From NCBI RefSeq assembly GCF_009380135.2, contig NZ_WHUT02000014.1, forward strand, positions 38,587 through 102,586: 64,000 nt of DNA, written 5' to 3'. This document shows, in pieces, positions 45,014-52,585 of the stretch. Below the pieces are notes generated by a model. That model was not told where the DNA came from. It made no database searches and saw only the letters and a program-made list of their open reading frames with translations. The stretch comes from Fertoeibacter niger. Lineage in GTDB: Bacteria > Pseudomonadota > Alphaproteobacteria > Rhodobacterales > Rhodobacteraceae. Position numbers and translations under genes: made by a program. Each line of letters starts with the position of its first letter. The stretch's first letter is position 1.

Positions 45014-45793
45014 TCAGTAATCTTGCCAGCTGTCGGCGGAATAGCCGAAATGCGCCAGGTCTTCGGCGATGATCCGCTGTGCGAGGGTGGCGAGTTCGGG
45101 CGTATAGCTGCTGGCGCGGCCCTTGCTTGGGTTCACCGGGGTTTCAAGGCGGTGGCGGATCCAGGTTTCGGGAAAGCTCAGGCGCTGGCCAAGGGTCAGG
45201 AAACCCTCGGGCAGTTCATCCTCGATGCGCCAGATGCGGGTGTAGCGCAGCCGGTCGGTCATCAGCACGCGGGTCTGTGCATCCCAGTGATGGTCGCGTT
45301 GGCCGGGCGGATGGCTGGCGACATAGGCAAGGAAGGTGGAGAACGGGATCAGCGTGGCGGGCGCGCCCCCGGGCAGGCCATGTGTCGCGGCATAGCGGCG
45401 CAGGGGTTGGAGTTCGTTCCGGCGGATGCCGCGCGAATAGGCGGCATCGCTGTGGTCGGGGCTGCGTGAATGGCCGTCAAGAAACTTGTTACGCCAGGCC
45501 GACAGCAGACGGCCATAGGGATTGCGCACCAGGGCATAAAGCGCATACCGGCCGGGATCCGCGATGAAGCCCGCGAAATGGGTCAGCGGCGCGACCGGAA
45601 AGCGGCGCGGCACCGATAGCAGGCGGTAGCGGCCTTCGGACGGGTCGGTGCGGCCGTGGTGCTGCGCGAAGCCGTCGGTCAGGAAATGCCGGGTGAAGGT
45701 GGTCAGAACCTTGGGGTTCAGCATCACCGCCGTGCGCGTGGGCTTGTCGAGGAAAAGTTTGAACGGGCTGAAATGACGGTTGGGGATCAACAT
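45014..45793 (-). CDS. Sulfotransferase family 2 (carbohydrate type) protein
   Basis: The 259-residue protein resembles Golgi-type carbohydrate sulfotransferases found in bacteria. The 5'-phosphosulfate loop is probably LNPKVLTTF (about residue 25) and the 3'-phosphate site RNPYGRLLSAW (about residue 90), both needed for PAPS. No signal peptide is seen. The acceptor is unknown. It starts three bases after the GT8 gene stop and is likely co-transcribed with it, so a sulfated surface glycan is a fair inference. Confidence 0.75.
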   Translation of the reverse strand: MLIPNRHFSPFKLFLDKPTRTAVMLNPKVLTTFTRHFLTDGFAQHHGRTDPSEGRYRLLSVPRRFPVAPLTHFAGFIADPGRYALYALVRNPYGRLLSAWRNKFLDGHSRSPDHSDAAYSRGIRRNELQPLRRYAATHGLPGGAPATLIPFSTFLAYVASHPPGQRDHHWDAQTRVLMTDRLRYTRIWRIEDELPEGFLTLGQRLSFPETWIRHRLETPVNPSKGRASSYTPELATLAQRIIAEDLAHFGYSADSWQDY

Positions 45794-45796
45794 CGG

Positions 45797-46702
45797 TCAG
45801 CCCGCCATCGCGGCTTCGCAGGCGCGCTGCACAGCCTTGTAGCGGAAGATCCAGGGCCAGCGTTTCGGGTAGGCCCAGGGGTGACGCACCAGCCAGGGCT
45901 TTGTGCGCCCGGTGAAGTGGACAAGGCCAGGATCCGCACGCGACGGGGCGTAGGCGGCACGCGCATCGGGCGGGAACGGGGCGCGGTTGGTCATGCGGTT
46001 GCCCCAGAAGGCGTTCCATGCGGGGTCCATCGGGGCCACACGGCCCTTGAAAACATGGTTCAGCCAGTTCTGGTCATTGAAACGCAGCTTGTAGGTTTCG
46101 CGCAGGGCAACGGCAGCGGCAATATCCTGCATCTGGCTGTCAAACCCCTCGGCCCGGATGCGGGGCAGGTCGAACAGGATGACGCCGGCGTTGAAATAAT
46201 TCGGCACATCGACCAGATGGCCGATCTTGCCCATGTCACGCAGGTGTTGCTGCGACTTGCGCGAGGCAAATCCGCCATGATCGCGGTGGTGCAGGGCCTT
46301 CTGGATGCCGGGGTCGCGGCAAGCGGCGATGGGCAGGCCGAGCAATGGGGTGGCGAAAGCGGCGGCAATGTCGCGGCAGACCAGCGTATCGCCATCAAGA
46401 TAGAGCGTGGGCTGTTCGACCAGCCTTGGCAACATCAGGCGCGCCAGCGTGGCGGCAGACACATGGCCGCGCGTCGTCATGCCGTGGTCAAGCGCGGGTT
46501 CGACGCGGCACTCGATACTGGCCCCGGGAAAGAGGTGCTGCAACCGGGTGGTGGCTGCGGCAAGGGCCGGGGCGTCTTCGGTCAGCAGAAAGCGCAGGGT
46601 GATGTTGGCGGGGCGATGCGTGAGCAGAGAAAACGCGGAAATGACCGTGGGCTGCACAAAGCCCCGGTCCAGCACATAGGTCACGTCTGTCTGCACGGTC
46701 AC
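45797..46702 (-). CDS. Family 8 glycosyltransferase (GTG start)
   Basis: The 301-residue protein has a GT-A fold with the metal-binding DxD pair in LYLDGDTLVCRD (Asp103, Asp105), NYFNAGVILFDL near residue 170 and a late GLVHFTGRTKPW, all GT8 features. It should move a sugar from a nucleotide donor to a lipid- or polymer-linked acceptor. A GTG at 46702 with GGAGG five bases before it is the best start; longer frames run to 46939 without family sequence. It pairs with the sulfotransferase gene. Confidence 0.85.
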   Translation of the reverse strand: MTVQTDVTYVLDRGFVQPTVISAFSLLTHRPANITLRFLLTEDAPALAAATTRLQHLFPGASIECRVEPALDHGMTTRGHVSAATLARLMLPRLVEQPTLYLDGDTLVCRDIAAAFATPLLGLPIAACRDPGIQKALHHRDHGGFASRKSQQHLRDMGKIGHLVDVPNYFNAGVILFDLPRIRAEGFDSQMQDIAAAVALRETYKLRFNDQNWLNHVFKGRVAPMDPAWNAFWGNRMTNRAPFPPDARAAYAPSRADPGLVHFTGRTKPWLVRHPWAYPKRWPWIFRYKAVQRACEAAMAG

Positions 46703-46953
46703 ATAGGCCTCCGGGGTTGCCGGGCGACTGTAGCGTGAATGCCGTGCCCTCTCAACCAGAGGGGAACAGGCGTTTTGCGGGGCTGCCGGGCGTGGGCCGG
46801 TATTGCCGCGATGGCTGCTGTTGCGGGAAGGCGTTCTGCCCCACGTGCCTGCGCGACAACGGCTTTCCAATTTGCCGCACAACGCGGGCGAAGGGATGCA
46901 ATTTCGTTCCGTCTGGCTTATCTGGGGTGCAAGAGCCATGACAGGAGGATCCC

Positions 46954-47610
46954 ATGTCTGTTCGCATCAATGATGTCGCGCCGGATTTCACCGCCGAATC
47001 CACCGCCGGAACCATACATTTCCACGATTGGGTGGGTGACGGTTATGCCATCATCTTTTCGCACCCCAAGGATTTCACCCCGGTCTGCACCACCGAATTC
47101 GGTGCGGTGGCCCAATTGGTGCCGGAATTCGCCAAGCGCAAGACCAAGGTGATCGGCGTGTCGGTGGACAAGGTGGATGAGCATCTGAAATGGCAGCGCG
47201 ACATTGCGGCCTTTGCCGGGGCCGATGCCGATTTCCCGATCATCGACGACACTTCGCTGACAGTGGCCAAGGCCTATGACATGCTGCCCGCAGAATATTA
47301 CCTGCCGACCGAAGGGCGCGCGCCCGCGCATACCGCCTCGGTTCGGACGGTGTTCATCGTGGGGCCGGACAAGAAGGTGAGGCTGACGATGGCCTATCCC
47401 ATGTCGGTGGGCCGCAACTTTGCCGAGATCCTGCGGGCGCTGGATGCGGTGCAGGCCACCGATGGCGTTCCGATCGCCACACCCGCCAACTGGGTGCCCG
47501 GGCAGGATGTTATCGTGGCGCTGAGCCTGAACAACGAACAGGCCGAGGCCAAGTTCGGCCCGCTGGACATCAAGCTGCCCTATCTGCGGTTTGCCAAGGC
47601 ACCGGTCTGA
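46954..47610 (+). CDS. Peroxiredoxin (1-Cys, Prx6 type)
   Basis: The 218-residue peroxidase has HPKDFTPVCTTEFG with the peroxidatic Cys45, ARTVFIVGPDKKV-like SVRTVFIVGP, and a long C-terminal arm ending LPYLRF, as in the Prx6 subfamily. No resolving cysteine is visible in the C-terminal half. It reduces H2O2 or organic peroxides. AGGAGG sits six bases before ATG 46954. A terminator follows, so it is monocistronic; an oxidant-sensing regulator is not encoded nearby. Confidence 0.94.
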   Translation: MSVRINDVAPDFTAESTAGTIHFHDWVGDGYAIIFSHPKDFTPVCTTEFGAVAQLVPEFAKRKTKVIGVSVDKVDEHLKWQRDIAAFAGADADFPIIDDTSLTVAKAYDMLPAEYYLPTEGRAPAHTASVRTVFIVGPDKKVRLTMAYPMSVGRNFAEILRALDAVQATDGVPIATPANWVPGQDVIVALSLNNEQAEAKFGPLDIKLPYLRFAKAPV

Positions 47611-47633
47611 ACGACGGTTTGTGAAACGGCAGG

Positions 47634-47661
47634 AACGGCCCCCGGTTGCGGGGCCGTTTTT
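47634..47661 (+). terminator. Rho-independent terminator after the peroxiredoxin gene
   Basis: AACGGCCCC (47634-47642) pairs with GGGGCCGTT (47650-47658) around CGGTTGC, followed by TTT. Confidence 0.85.
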
Positions 47662-47732
47662 GTCTGGCGGTGGATTTCATTCCGATTGCCGCCGCGGCTG
47701 GTATAGATGTGGTGCAACCCCGGGAGGACCAC

Positions 47733-48086
47733 ATGCGCATATGTCTGGCCTGCTTTGCCGCCGTGCTGATCACCGCAAGCGCCGCTTCGGCACAGATGAT
47801 CGGCGGCAGCTATACGGTCGAGGGGGCCAACATGAATGGCAGCCCCTATGCCGGCACGGCGGAAATCGCCCTGACGGCCGAAAACTGCGAGATTTTCTGG
47901 ACCACGGGCACCACCACCTCCAGCGGGATCTGCATGGTGGGTGAGAATGTGTTCGTGGCGGGCTATGAACTGGGCGGCAAGGTGGGGCTGGTGATCTACC
48001 GCGTGCTGCCCGATGGCGTGCTGGACGGGTCATGGACCATCGCGGGCCAGCCGGGCGCGGGCTATGAGGTGCTGGTGCCGCGGTAG
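47733..48086 (+). CDS. Small exported protein of unknown function
   Basis: The 117-residue precursor has a signal peptide (residues 1-20, ending SASA-QM) and a compact all-beta-looking mature part with one disulfide-ready pair (ENCEIFW and SGICMVG). It resembles uncharacterised Rhodobacteraceae exported proteins; no family is recognised. GGAGG lies five bases before ATG 47733. Its 3' end overlaps the converging DUF6525-like gene by 25 bases. Confidence 0.75.
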   Translation: MRICLACFAAVLITASAASAQMIGGSYTVEGANMNGSPYAGTAEIALTAENCEIFWTTGTTTSSGICMVGENVFVAGYELGGKVGLVIYRVLPDGVLDGSWTIAGQPGAGYEVLVPR

Positions 48087-48340
48087 GGATAGGCGGGGCC
48101 CCAGACCTGCGGCGCCTCACGCGCCAGCATCCGCGCCTCGGCGGCGTCAAGCCGGGCGCGGGCGGCGTCTGGGCAGCCGGTGTCGCGCAGGGCCCGCTGC
48201 CAGATGGCCAGCACGGATTGCGCGCTCCACGGCAGGGCGGCCCCGGCCACCCATTGGCGCAGCGCGGGGGGCAGGCGGTCATGCGCCGTCATGGGGCGGG
48301 TGTTGCGCCAGCGCGCGCGGGGTGAGGCAAGGTTGCTCAT
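48062..48340 (-). CDS. DUF6525-like small basic protein
   Basis: The 92-residue protein begins with a basic stretch, then [32 protein letters not shown] (cited as [11 protein letters not shown] and LPWSAQSV), and ends [22 protein letters not shown]. This outline matches the alphaproteobacterial DUF6525 family as I recall it; function unknown. Its start overlaps the CobW-type gene stop by four bases (ATGA), so the two may be co-expressed. Confidence 0.65.
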   Translation of the reverse strand: MSNLASPRARWRNTRPMTAHDRLPPALRQWVAGAALPWSAQSVLAIWQRALRDTGCPDAARARLDAAEARMLAREAPQVWGPAYPYRGTSTS

Positions 48341-49533
48341 GCCGCCGCGCGCCGCCATGAGGGAAACGGGTCGGGCAGGCTGGACCACAGCGCGGGGGTG
48401 AAGCCAAGGGCCGGGACAAGTGCCGCGTCCAGCGCGGCGCGCAGCGCGGGTTCATCCATGCCGGTGCCGATGAACACCAGTTCCTGCCGCCGGTCGCCCC
48501 AGGGTTCGGCCCATTTGCCCGCCACCTCGGCCAGCGCATCGGGGTGGGTGGGCCAGCGTTCGCGCGGCACCGAGGCCCACCAGCCGCCCAGCGGCGTGAC
48601 AGAGGATACCGCACCGGCCAGCGAAAACTCGGCCACCCAGTTGGGGCGGGTCGCCAGCCAGAAATGCCCCTTGGCGCGGATGACGCCGGGCAGATCACCG
48701 TTCAGCAGGGCATGGATTTTGGCCGGGTGGAACGGCATCCGCGCGCGGTAGACAAAGCTGGTGATGCCATATTCCTCGGTTTCCGGGGTGTGGTGGGCGA
48801 AACCGTAAAGCTCTTTGGCCCAAAGCGGGTGTTCCTGCGCGCGGTCAAAGTCGAACAGGCCGGTGTCGAATATGGCGTCTGCGTCGATGCGGGAATGATC
48901 CGCCTCGATCAGCCGCGCGTCGGGGTTCAGCGCGCGGATGATCTTGCGGGCGGCATCGGCGCGTTCCGGCCCGGCATCGCGCACCTTGTTCAGCACCACG
49001 ACATTGGCGAATTCAATTTGTTCGGTCAGCAGGGTGACAAGGCTGCGGGTGTCGCCCTCGGGCGCCTGATCGCGGTCGGACAGGAAATCATGGCTGGAAA
49101 AGTCGCGCAGCAGGTTGATGGCATCGACCACCGTGACCATCGTATCCAGCCGGGCCACGTCCGACAGGCTGTCGCCATCCGCATCGCGGAAATCGAAGGT
49201 GGTGGCGACGGGCAAAGGTTCGCTGACGCCGGTGGATTCGATCAGCAGATAGTCAAACCGGCCCTCGGTGGCCAGACGGCGCACCTCGGCCAGAAGGTCA
49301 TCGCGCAGGGTGCAGCAGATGCAGCCGTTTGACATCTCGACCAGCGTTTCATCGCTGCGCGACAGGCTGCTGCCTTCGCGGATCAGGTCGGCGTCGATGT
49401 TCACCTCGGACATGTCGTTGACAATGACGGCGACGCGGCGGCCCTGACGGTTGTTGAGGATGTGGTTCAGCAGCGTGGTCTTGCCCGCGCCGAGAAAGCC
49501 GGACAGCACGGTGACGGGAAGGCGGGGGGTCAT
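48337..49533 (-). CDS. CobW/COG0523 family GTPase, probable zinc metallochaperone
   Basis: The 398-residue G3E GTPase has Walker [12 protein letters not shown] (residues 11-21), the metal-binding CxCC motif in [12 protein letters not shown] (Cys71, Cys73, Cys74) and VVLNKVRDA (guanine specificity NKxD-type). The C-terminal domain fits the COG0523 layout. A 13-bp palindrome of Zur-box type 17 bases before the ATG (49550-49562) points to zinc-limitation control, so a zinc chaperone of ZagA/YeiR type is more likely than cobalamin synthesis. The DUF6525-like gene follows. Confidence 0.88.
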   Translation of the reverse strand: MTPRLPVTVLSGFLGAGKTTLLNHILNNRQGRRVAVIVNDMSEVNIDADLIREGSSLSRSDETLVEMSNGCICCTLRDDLLAEVRRLATEGRFDYLLIESTGVSEPLPVATTFDFRDADGDSLSDVARLDTMVTVVDAINLLRDFSSHDFLSDRDQAPEGDTRSLVTLLTEQIEFANVVVLNKVRDAGPERADAARKIIRALNPDARLIEADHSRIDADAIFDTGLFDFDRAQEHPLWAKELYGFAHHTPETEEYGITSFVYRARMPFHPAKIHALLNGDLPGVIRAKGHFWLATRPNWVAEFSLAGAVSSVTPLGGWWASVPRERWPTHPDALAEVAGKWAEPWGDRRQELVFIGTGMDEPALRAALDAALVPALGFTPALWSSLPDPFPSWRRAAA

Positions 49534-49549
49534 GGCGGCCTCTTGATAT

Positions 49550-49562
49550 GTTATACTATAAC
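49550..49562. promoter_or_regulatory. Candidate Zur box upstream of the CobW-family gene
   Basis: GTTATA-C-TATAAC is a perfect 6-1-6 palindrome, 17 bases before the ATG, in an AT-rich island (GATATGTTATACTATAAC). It looks like alphaproteobacterial Zur sites as I remember them. Confidence 0.6.
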
Positions 49563-49603
49563 TATATCGGCGCGCGATGAGGGCTGCAAGGGTTGTTGTG
49601 GGC

Positions 49604-49635
49604 AAGGCGCGCGGCCGGACAGAACCGCGCGCCTT
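49604..49635. terminator. Hairpin past dadA, possible terminator
   Basis: AAGGCGCGCGG (49604-49614) pairs with CCGCGCGCCTT (49625-49635) around a 10-base loop. It lies past the dadA stop (minus strand) and before the Zur-type box. No long T run follows. Confidence 0.6.
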
Positions 49636-49657
49636 GTTGGCAGTTCTGGTGGCGAAA

Positions 49658-50959
49658 TCAGGCGGCTGCCGGAGCCAGCGCGGGTCGCGAGGAGCGCAAC
49701 CCCCCGCGCTGGTAGCGGGCATAGGCCAGATCGGCGGTTTCAATCTGGGGTGCGCGGCCCGAGATGATGTCGGCCAGCGCGCGGCCCGAGCCTGCGGCCA
49801 TCGTCCAGCCCAGCGTGCCATGGCCGGTGTTCAGATACAGGTTCGCCACGGTGGAGCGCCCGATGATCGGGGTTCCGTCGGGGGTCATCGGGCGCAGCCC
49901 GCTCCAGAACGTTGCGCGCGACTGGTCGCCCGCGCCGCCGAACAGATCCTCGACCGAGTGTTGTAGCGTGGCACGGCGGCGTTCGTGCAAGGTGTTGTTG
50001 AAGCCGGAGATCTCGGCCATGCCGCCCACGCGGATGCGGTCGCCCAGCCGGGTGATGGCGATCTTGAAGGTTTCGTCCATCACGGTGGATTCGGGTGCGC
50101 GGGATGCGTCGATGATCGGCACGGTGATGGAATAGCCCTTCACCGGATAGACCGGCAGGCGCATGCCGAACTCGCGCACCATCATCGGGGAATAGGCACC
50201 CAGAGCCACCACAAAGGCATCGGCCGTGATGCGCCCTTCCGAGGTGTGGACGGCGGTGATGCGGTCGGCCTGTTTTTCCAGCCGGTTGATGGCGACGCCG
50301 AAACGGAAGGTCACACCCGCCGCTTTTGCCATGTCGGCCAAGGTGTTGGTGAATTTGAAGCAATCGCCGGTTTCATCCCCCGGCAGGCGCAGCCCGCCCG
50401 CGATCTTGTGCAGCGATGTCGCCAGACCCGGTTCGGCGGCCACGCATTGCGCGGGGTCCAGCACCTCGAACGGCACGCCATCGGCCTTCAGCACCTTGAT
50501 GTCTTTATAGGCGGCATCGACCTGCTTTTGCGTGCGGAACAGTTGCAGCGTGCCCTGCATGCGTTCGTCATAGGAAATGCCGGTGTCGCGCCGCAGCGCG
50601 ATCAGGCAGTCGCGCGAATATTCGGCCAGCCGCACCATGCGGCTTTTGTTGATGGCATAGGCTGCCGAGGTGCAGTTGGTCAGCATCCGCGCCACCCATT
50701 CGATCTTGGCCAGATCGGGGCGGGCTTTGATGATCAGCGGCGCATGGTGCATGAACAGCCATTTCACCGCCTTTTGCGGAATGCCCGGCGCGGCCCAGGG
50801 CGAGGCATAGCCGGGGCTGATCTCGCCCGCGTTGGCGAAAGAGGTTTCCAGCGCGGGGGCCTGCTGGCGGTCGATCACCGTCACCTCATGCCCCGCCTGC
50901 GCCAGATACCAGGCCGAGGTGACGCCAATGACGCCTGCACCGAGAATCACGACACGCAT
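49658..50959 (-). CDS. dadA: D-amino acid dehydrogenase
   Basis: DadA oxidises D-amino acids (mainly D-alanine) to keto acids, passing electrons to the quinone pool at the inner membrane. The 433-residue flavoprotein begins [19 protein letters not shown] (FAD fold) and has [42 protein letters not shown] and [11 protein letters not shown], all DadA hallmarks. No alanine racemase gene is adjacent. It lies between the CobW gene and the foreign-looking ATPase gene. Confidence 0.93.
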   Translation of the reverse strand: MRVVILGAGVIGVTSAWYLAQAGHEVTVIDRQQAPALETSFANAGEISPGYASPWAAPGIPQKAVKWLFMHHAPLIIKARPDLAKIEWVARMLTNCTSAAYAINKSRMVRLAEYSRDCLIALRRDTGISYDERMQGTLQLFRTQKQVDAAYKDIKVLKADGVPFEVLDPAQCVAAEPGLATSLHKIAGGLRLPGDETGDCFKFTNTLADMAKAAGVTFRFGVAINRLEKQADRITAVHTSEGRITADAFVVALGAYSPMMVREFGMRLPVYPVKGYSITVPIIDASRAPESTVMDETFKIAITRLGDRIRVGGMAEISGFNNTLHERRRATLQHSVEDLFGGAGDQSRATFWSGLRPMTPDGTPIIGRSTVANLYLNTGHGTLGWTMAAGSGRALADIISGRAPQIETADLAYARYQRGGLRSSRPALAPAAA

Positions 50960-51209
50960 GGGGGCCTCCGTTTGCTGCTGTGCGGCAGGATACGGATTCC
51001 GGGCGGGATTTCTTGGGGAAATGGACGGTAGATTCGGGTGTTTGGCGGAGGTTCTGCGGTGATTGCACGATAAGGCCGAAGAAGCTGCGGCTATGGGGTG
51101 AATCGCGCGAAGATAAGGCGGTTTGTGAAATGCTCAGCATCTGAGCGGTTTTGACCGTTTGCTGATTCTAGATGATGACGTGGTGCGAACTAGACTGAAC
51201 GCTAAGGAA

Positions 51210-51260
51210 GGTCACTGATGCCTACTGAAGCTTACTGAAGGCCACTGAAGGCTACTGAAG
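51210..51260. repeat. 10-bp tandem repeat (about five units)
   Basis: Units with consensus GSYYACTGAA follow each other exactly every 10 bases from 51210: GGTCACTGAT, GCCTACTGAA, GCTTACTGAA, GGCCACTGAA, GGCTACTGAA, then GGCCAG. It ends about ten bases before the stop of the AAA-type ATPase gene. Confidence 0.85.
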
Positions 51261-51269
51261 GCCAGTTGG

Positions 51270-52502
51270 CTATCCTCCCTCGCCGAAGAGATCTTCGCGG
51301 TCGGCTCTTCCAATCGCCAAGATCCACGTCGCAAAAGAGCGTGTGGGCAGTCGATAGAAGCCACGCCTTGCGTCGTCAGACAGAATGATCTCGCGACTTT
51401 TCAATGCCATCAGCGCGTTATCAATATTTGTTGCGGATACTCCACAGTTACTAACGATGTCCTTCCTGGAAACCCACTGATCGCCATGATTAGCCATATA
51501 ATCCAACACCTTTCTATATTCCGAGGACAAAATCTTCGAATAATACATCTTGCTGAAATACTTTGCGCCAAGTTGAGAAATCGCACCGTTCTCATTGAAG
51601 GCACCCGATGAAACATCATCATGGTCAATTAAGTTGTCTCTGTCAGATTGAAAAGCAGAAAAAGAGAACTGTTGAACAAAGTGGGGATAACCTTCAGAAA
51701 GGGAGGCGATAAGCTCAAGCGCATCAGAAGATATGTCGGTTTGGGATTCATTTTTCTCATTTGCAATTTCCAAACCACGCTTGACTACCAGTTCCCGCTC
51801 TGCCTGCTCTAGCGGGTGCATTTGAACTATTTGAAATACCCTCAGCGAGGATTCATGACTTTCACGAAGCCGATTCACGATCAGCGATTGTCCTGCCAAG
51901 ACAAGCAGTAGCTTGGATTGACCACGTTTCGCCAACCTCTCAGTAAACACCTTTACGAACTCACCCAGATTGGCTGAAGAAGGCGCACTGTCCGCCTCGT
52001 CGAGCAGGAATGCAACACCGTCAAACTCTTTACTTTCAATGAGCTGATCTGTGATGCTTACCAGATCGTCAAGTAGTTCATCGGAGTCCAGTTCATCTTC
52101 GCGACCATTATACTTAACGCCAAGAACTTCCCAGCTTGAGAGAAAGTCCCAAACTTTTTTCGCCTTTTCTTGAAGGCTTTTATGCTGACGTAGCTTTGAC
52201 CGAAGCTCTCGTGCAACTTGCTTAATTAGGCCAGCTTGACTGGAGATACCAGCCAGATCAGTCGAAACAGTCAGAAAGTTGAACTTTACGCCATCGCTCT
52301 CAATCTCACCCCGAGCCACTAAGTCAGCATAAAATAGCAGAGAAGATTTACCAATACCTCTCTCCCCTGTCAGTAGCAAATGCTGCGGGTTGCCATTTCT
52401 GGTCTGGAACAGAGCTTGCTCGATAGTCAGAATTTCATCGTAGCGACCGGTGAACATCCCGGTGTAAGCTATTCCATTGGGCACAAAAGGGTTGAACTTC
52501 AT
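51270..52502 (-). CDS. AAA/STAND-like ATPase with C-terminal winged helix, probably acquired
   Basis: The 410-residue protein starts NPFVPNGIAYTGMFTGRYDEI-like (NPF...FTGR box, as in Orc1/Cdc6-like AAA proteins) and has Walker A GERGIGKS (46-53), Walker B VAFLLDEAD (about 163-171) and a sensor-like LLLVLAGQS. A winged helix follows (about 335-400). The DNA is visibly AT-richer, with many Lys, Asn, Ser and Ile codons unlike its neighbours. No partner gene is adjacent. It may be a regulator, defence ATPase or replication-type factor; I cannot choose. Confidence 0.75.
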   Translation of the reverse strand: MKFNPFVPNGIAYTGMFTGRYDEILTIEQALFQTRNGNPQHLLLTGERGIGKSSLLFYADLVARGEIESDGVKFNFLTVSTDLAGISSQAGLIKQVARELRSKLRQHKSLQEKAKKVWDFLSSWEVLGVKYNGREDELDSDELLDDLVSITDQLIESKEFDGVAFLLDEADSAPSSANLGEFVKVFTERLAKRGQSKLLLVLAGQSLIVNRLRESHESSLRVFQIVQMHPLEQAERELVVKRGLEIANEKNESQTDISSDALELIASLSEGYPHFVQQFSFSAFQSDRDNLIDHDDVSSGAFNENGAISQLGAKYFSKMYYSKILSSEYRKVLDYMANHGDQWVSRKDIVSNCGVSATNIDNALMALKSREIILSDDARRGFYRLPTRSFATWILAIGRADREDLFGEGG

Positions 52503-52514
52503 CTCTGTCTCCCG

Positions 52515-52532
52515 GTATCAAATCAATGATAA
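52515..52532. promoter_or_regulatory. Inverted repeat in the ATPase gene leader
   Basis: GTATCA and TGATAA flank AATCAA in the 33-base space between the pnp terminator and the ATPase ATG; TATCA/TGATA pair exactly. Candidate operator for the ATPase gene. Confidence 0.3.
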
Positions 52533-52535
52533 CAG

Positions 52536-52565
52536 AAAGGCCCCGGTGTTTCCACCGGGGCCTTT
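52536..52565 (-). terminator. Rho-independent terminator after pnp
   Basis: AAAGGCCCCGGTG (52536-52548) and CACCGGGGCCTTT (52553-52565) pair perfectly over 13 bp around TTTC. On the minus strand TTTCTGTTA follows. Confidence 0.92.
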
Positions 52566-52585
52566 CGTTACAACCGTTGTAGCCC

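Noticed and set aside
43226..45469. 747-codon plus-strand frame opposite the aldehyde dehydrogenase and sulfotransferase genes
   Set aside because: It is a shadow of clear genes on the other strand; its protein is His/Arg/Gly-rich with no domain.
46717..46941. Cysteine-rich 74-codon frame upstream of the peroxiredoxin gene
   Set aside because: The CxxC-type cysteines look tempting, but the frame spans the divergent promoter region and has no clear ribosome site.
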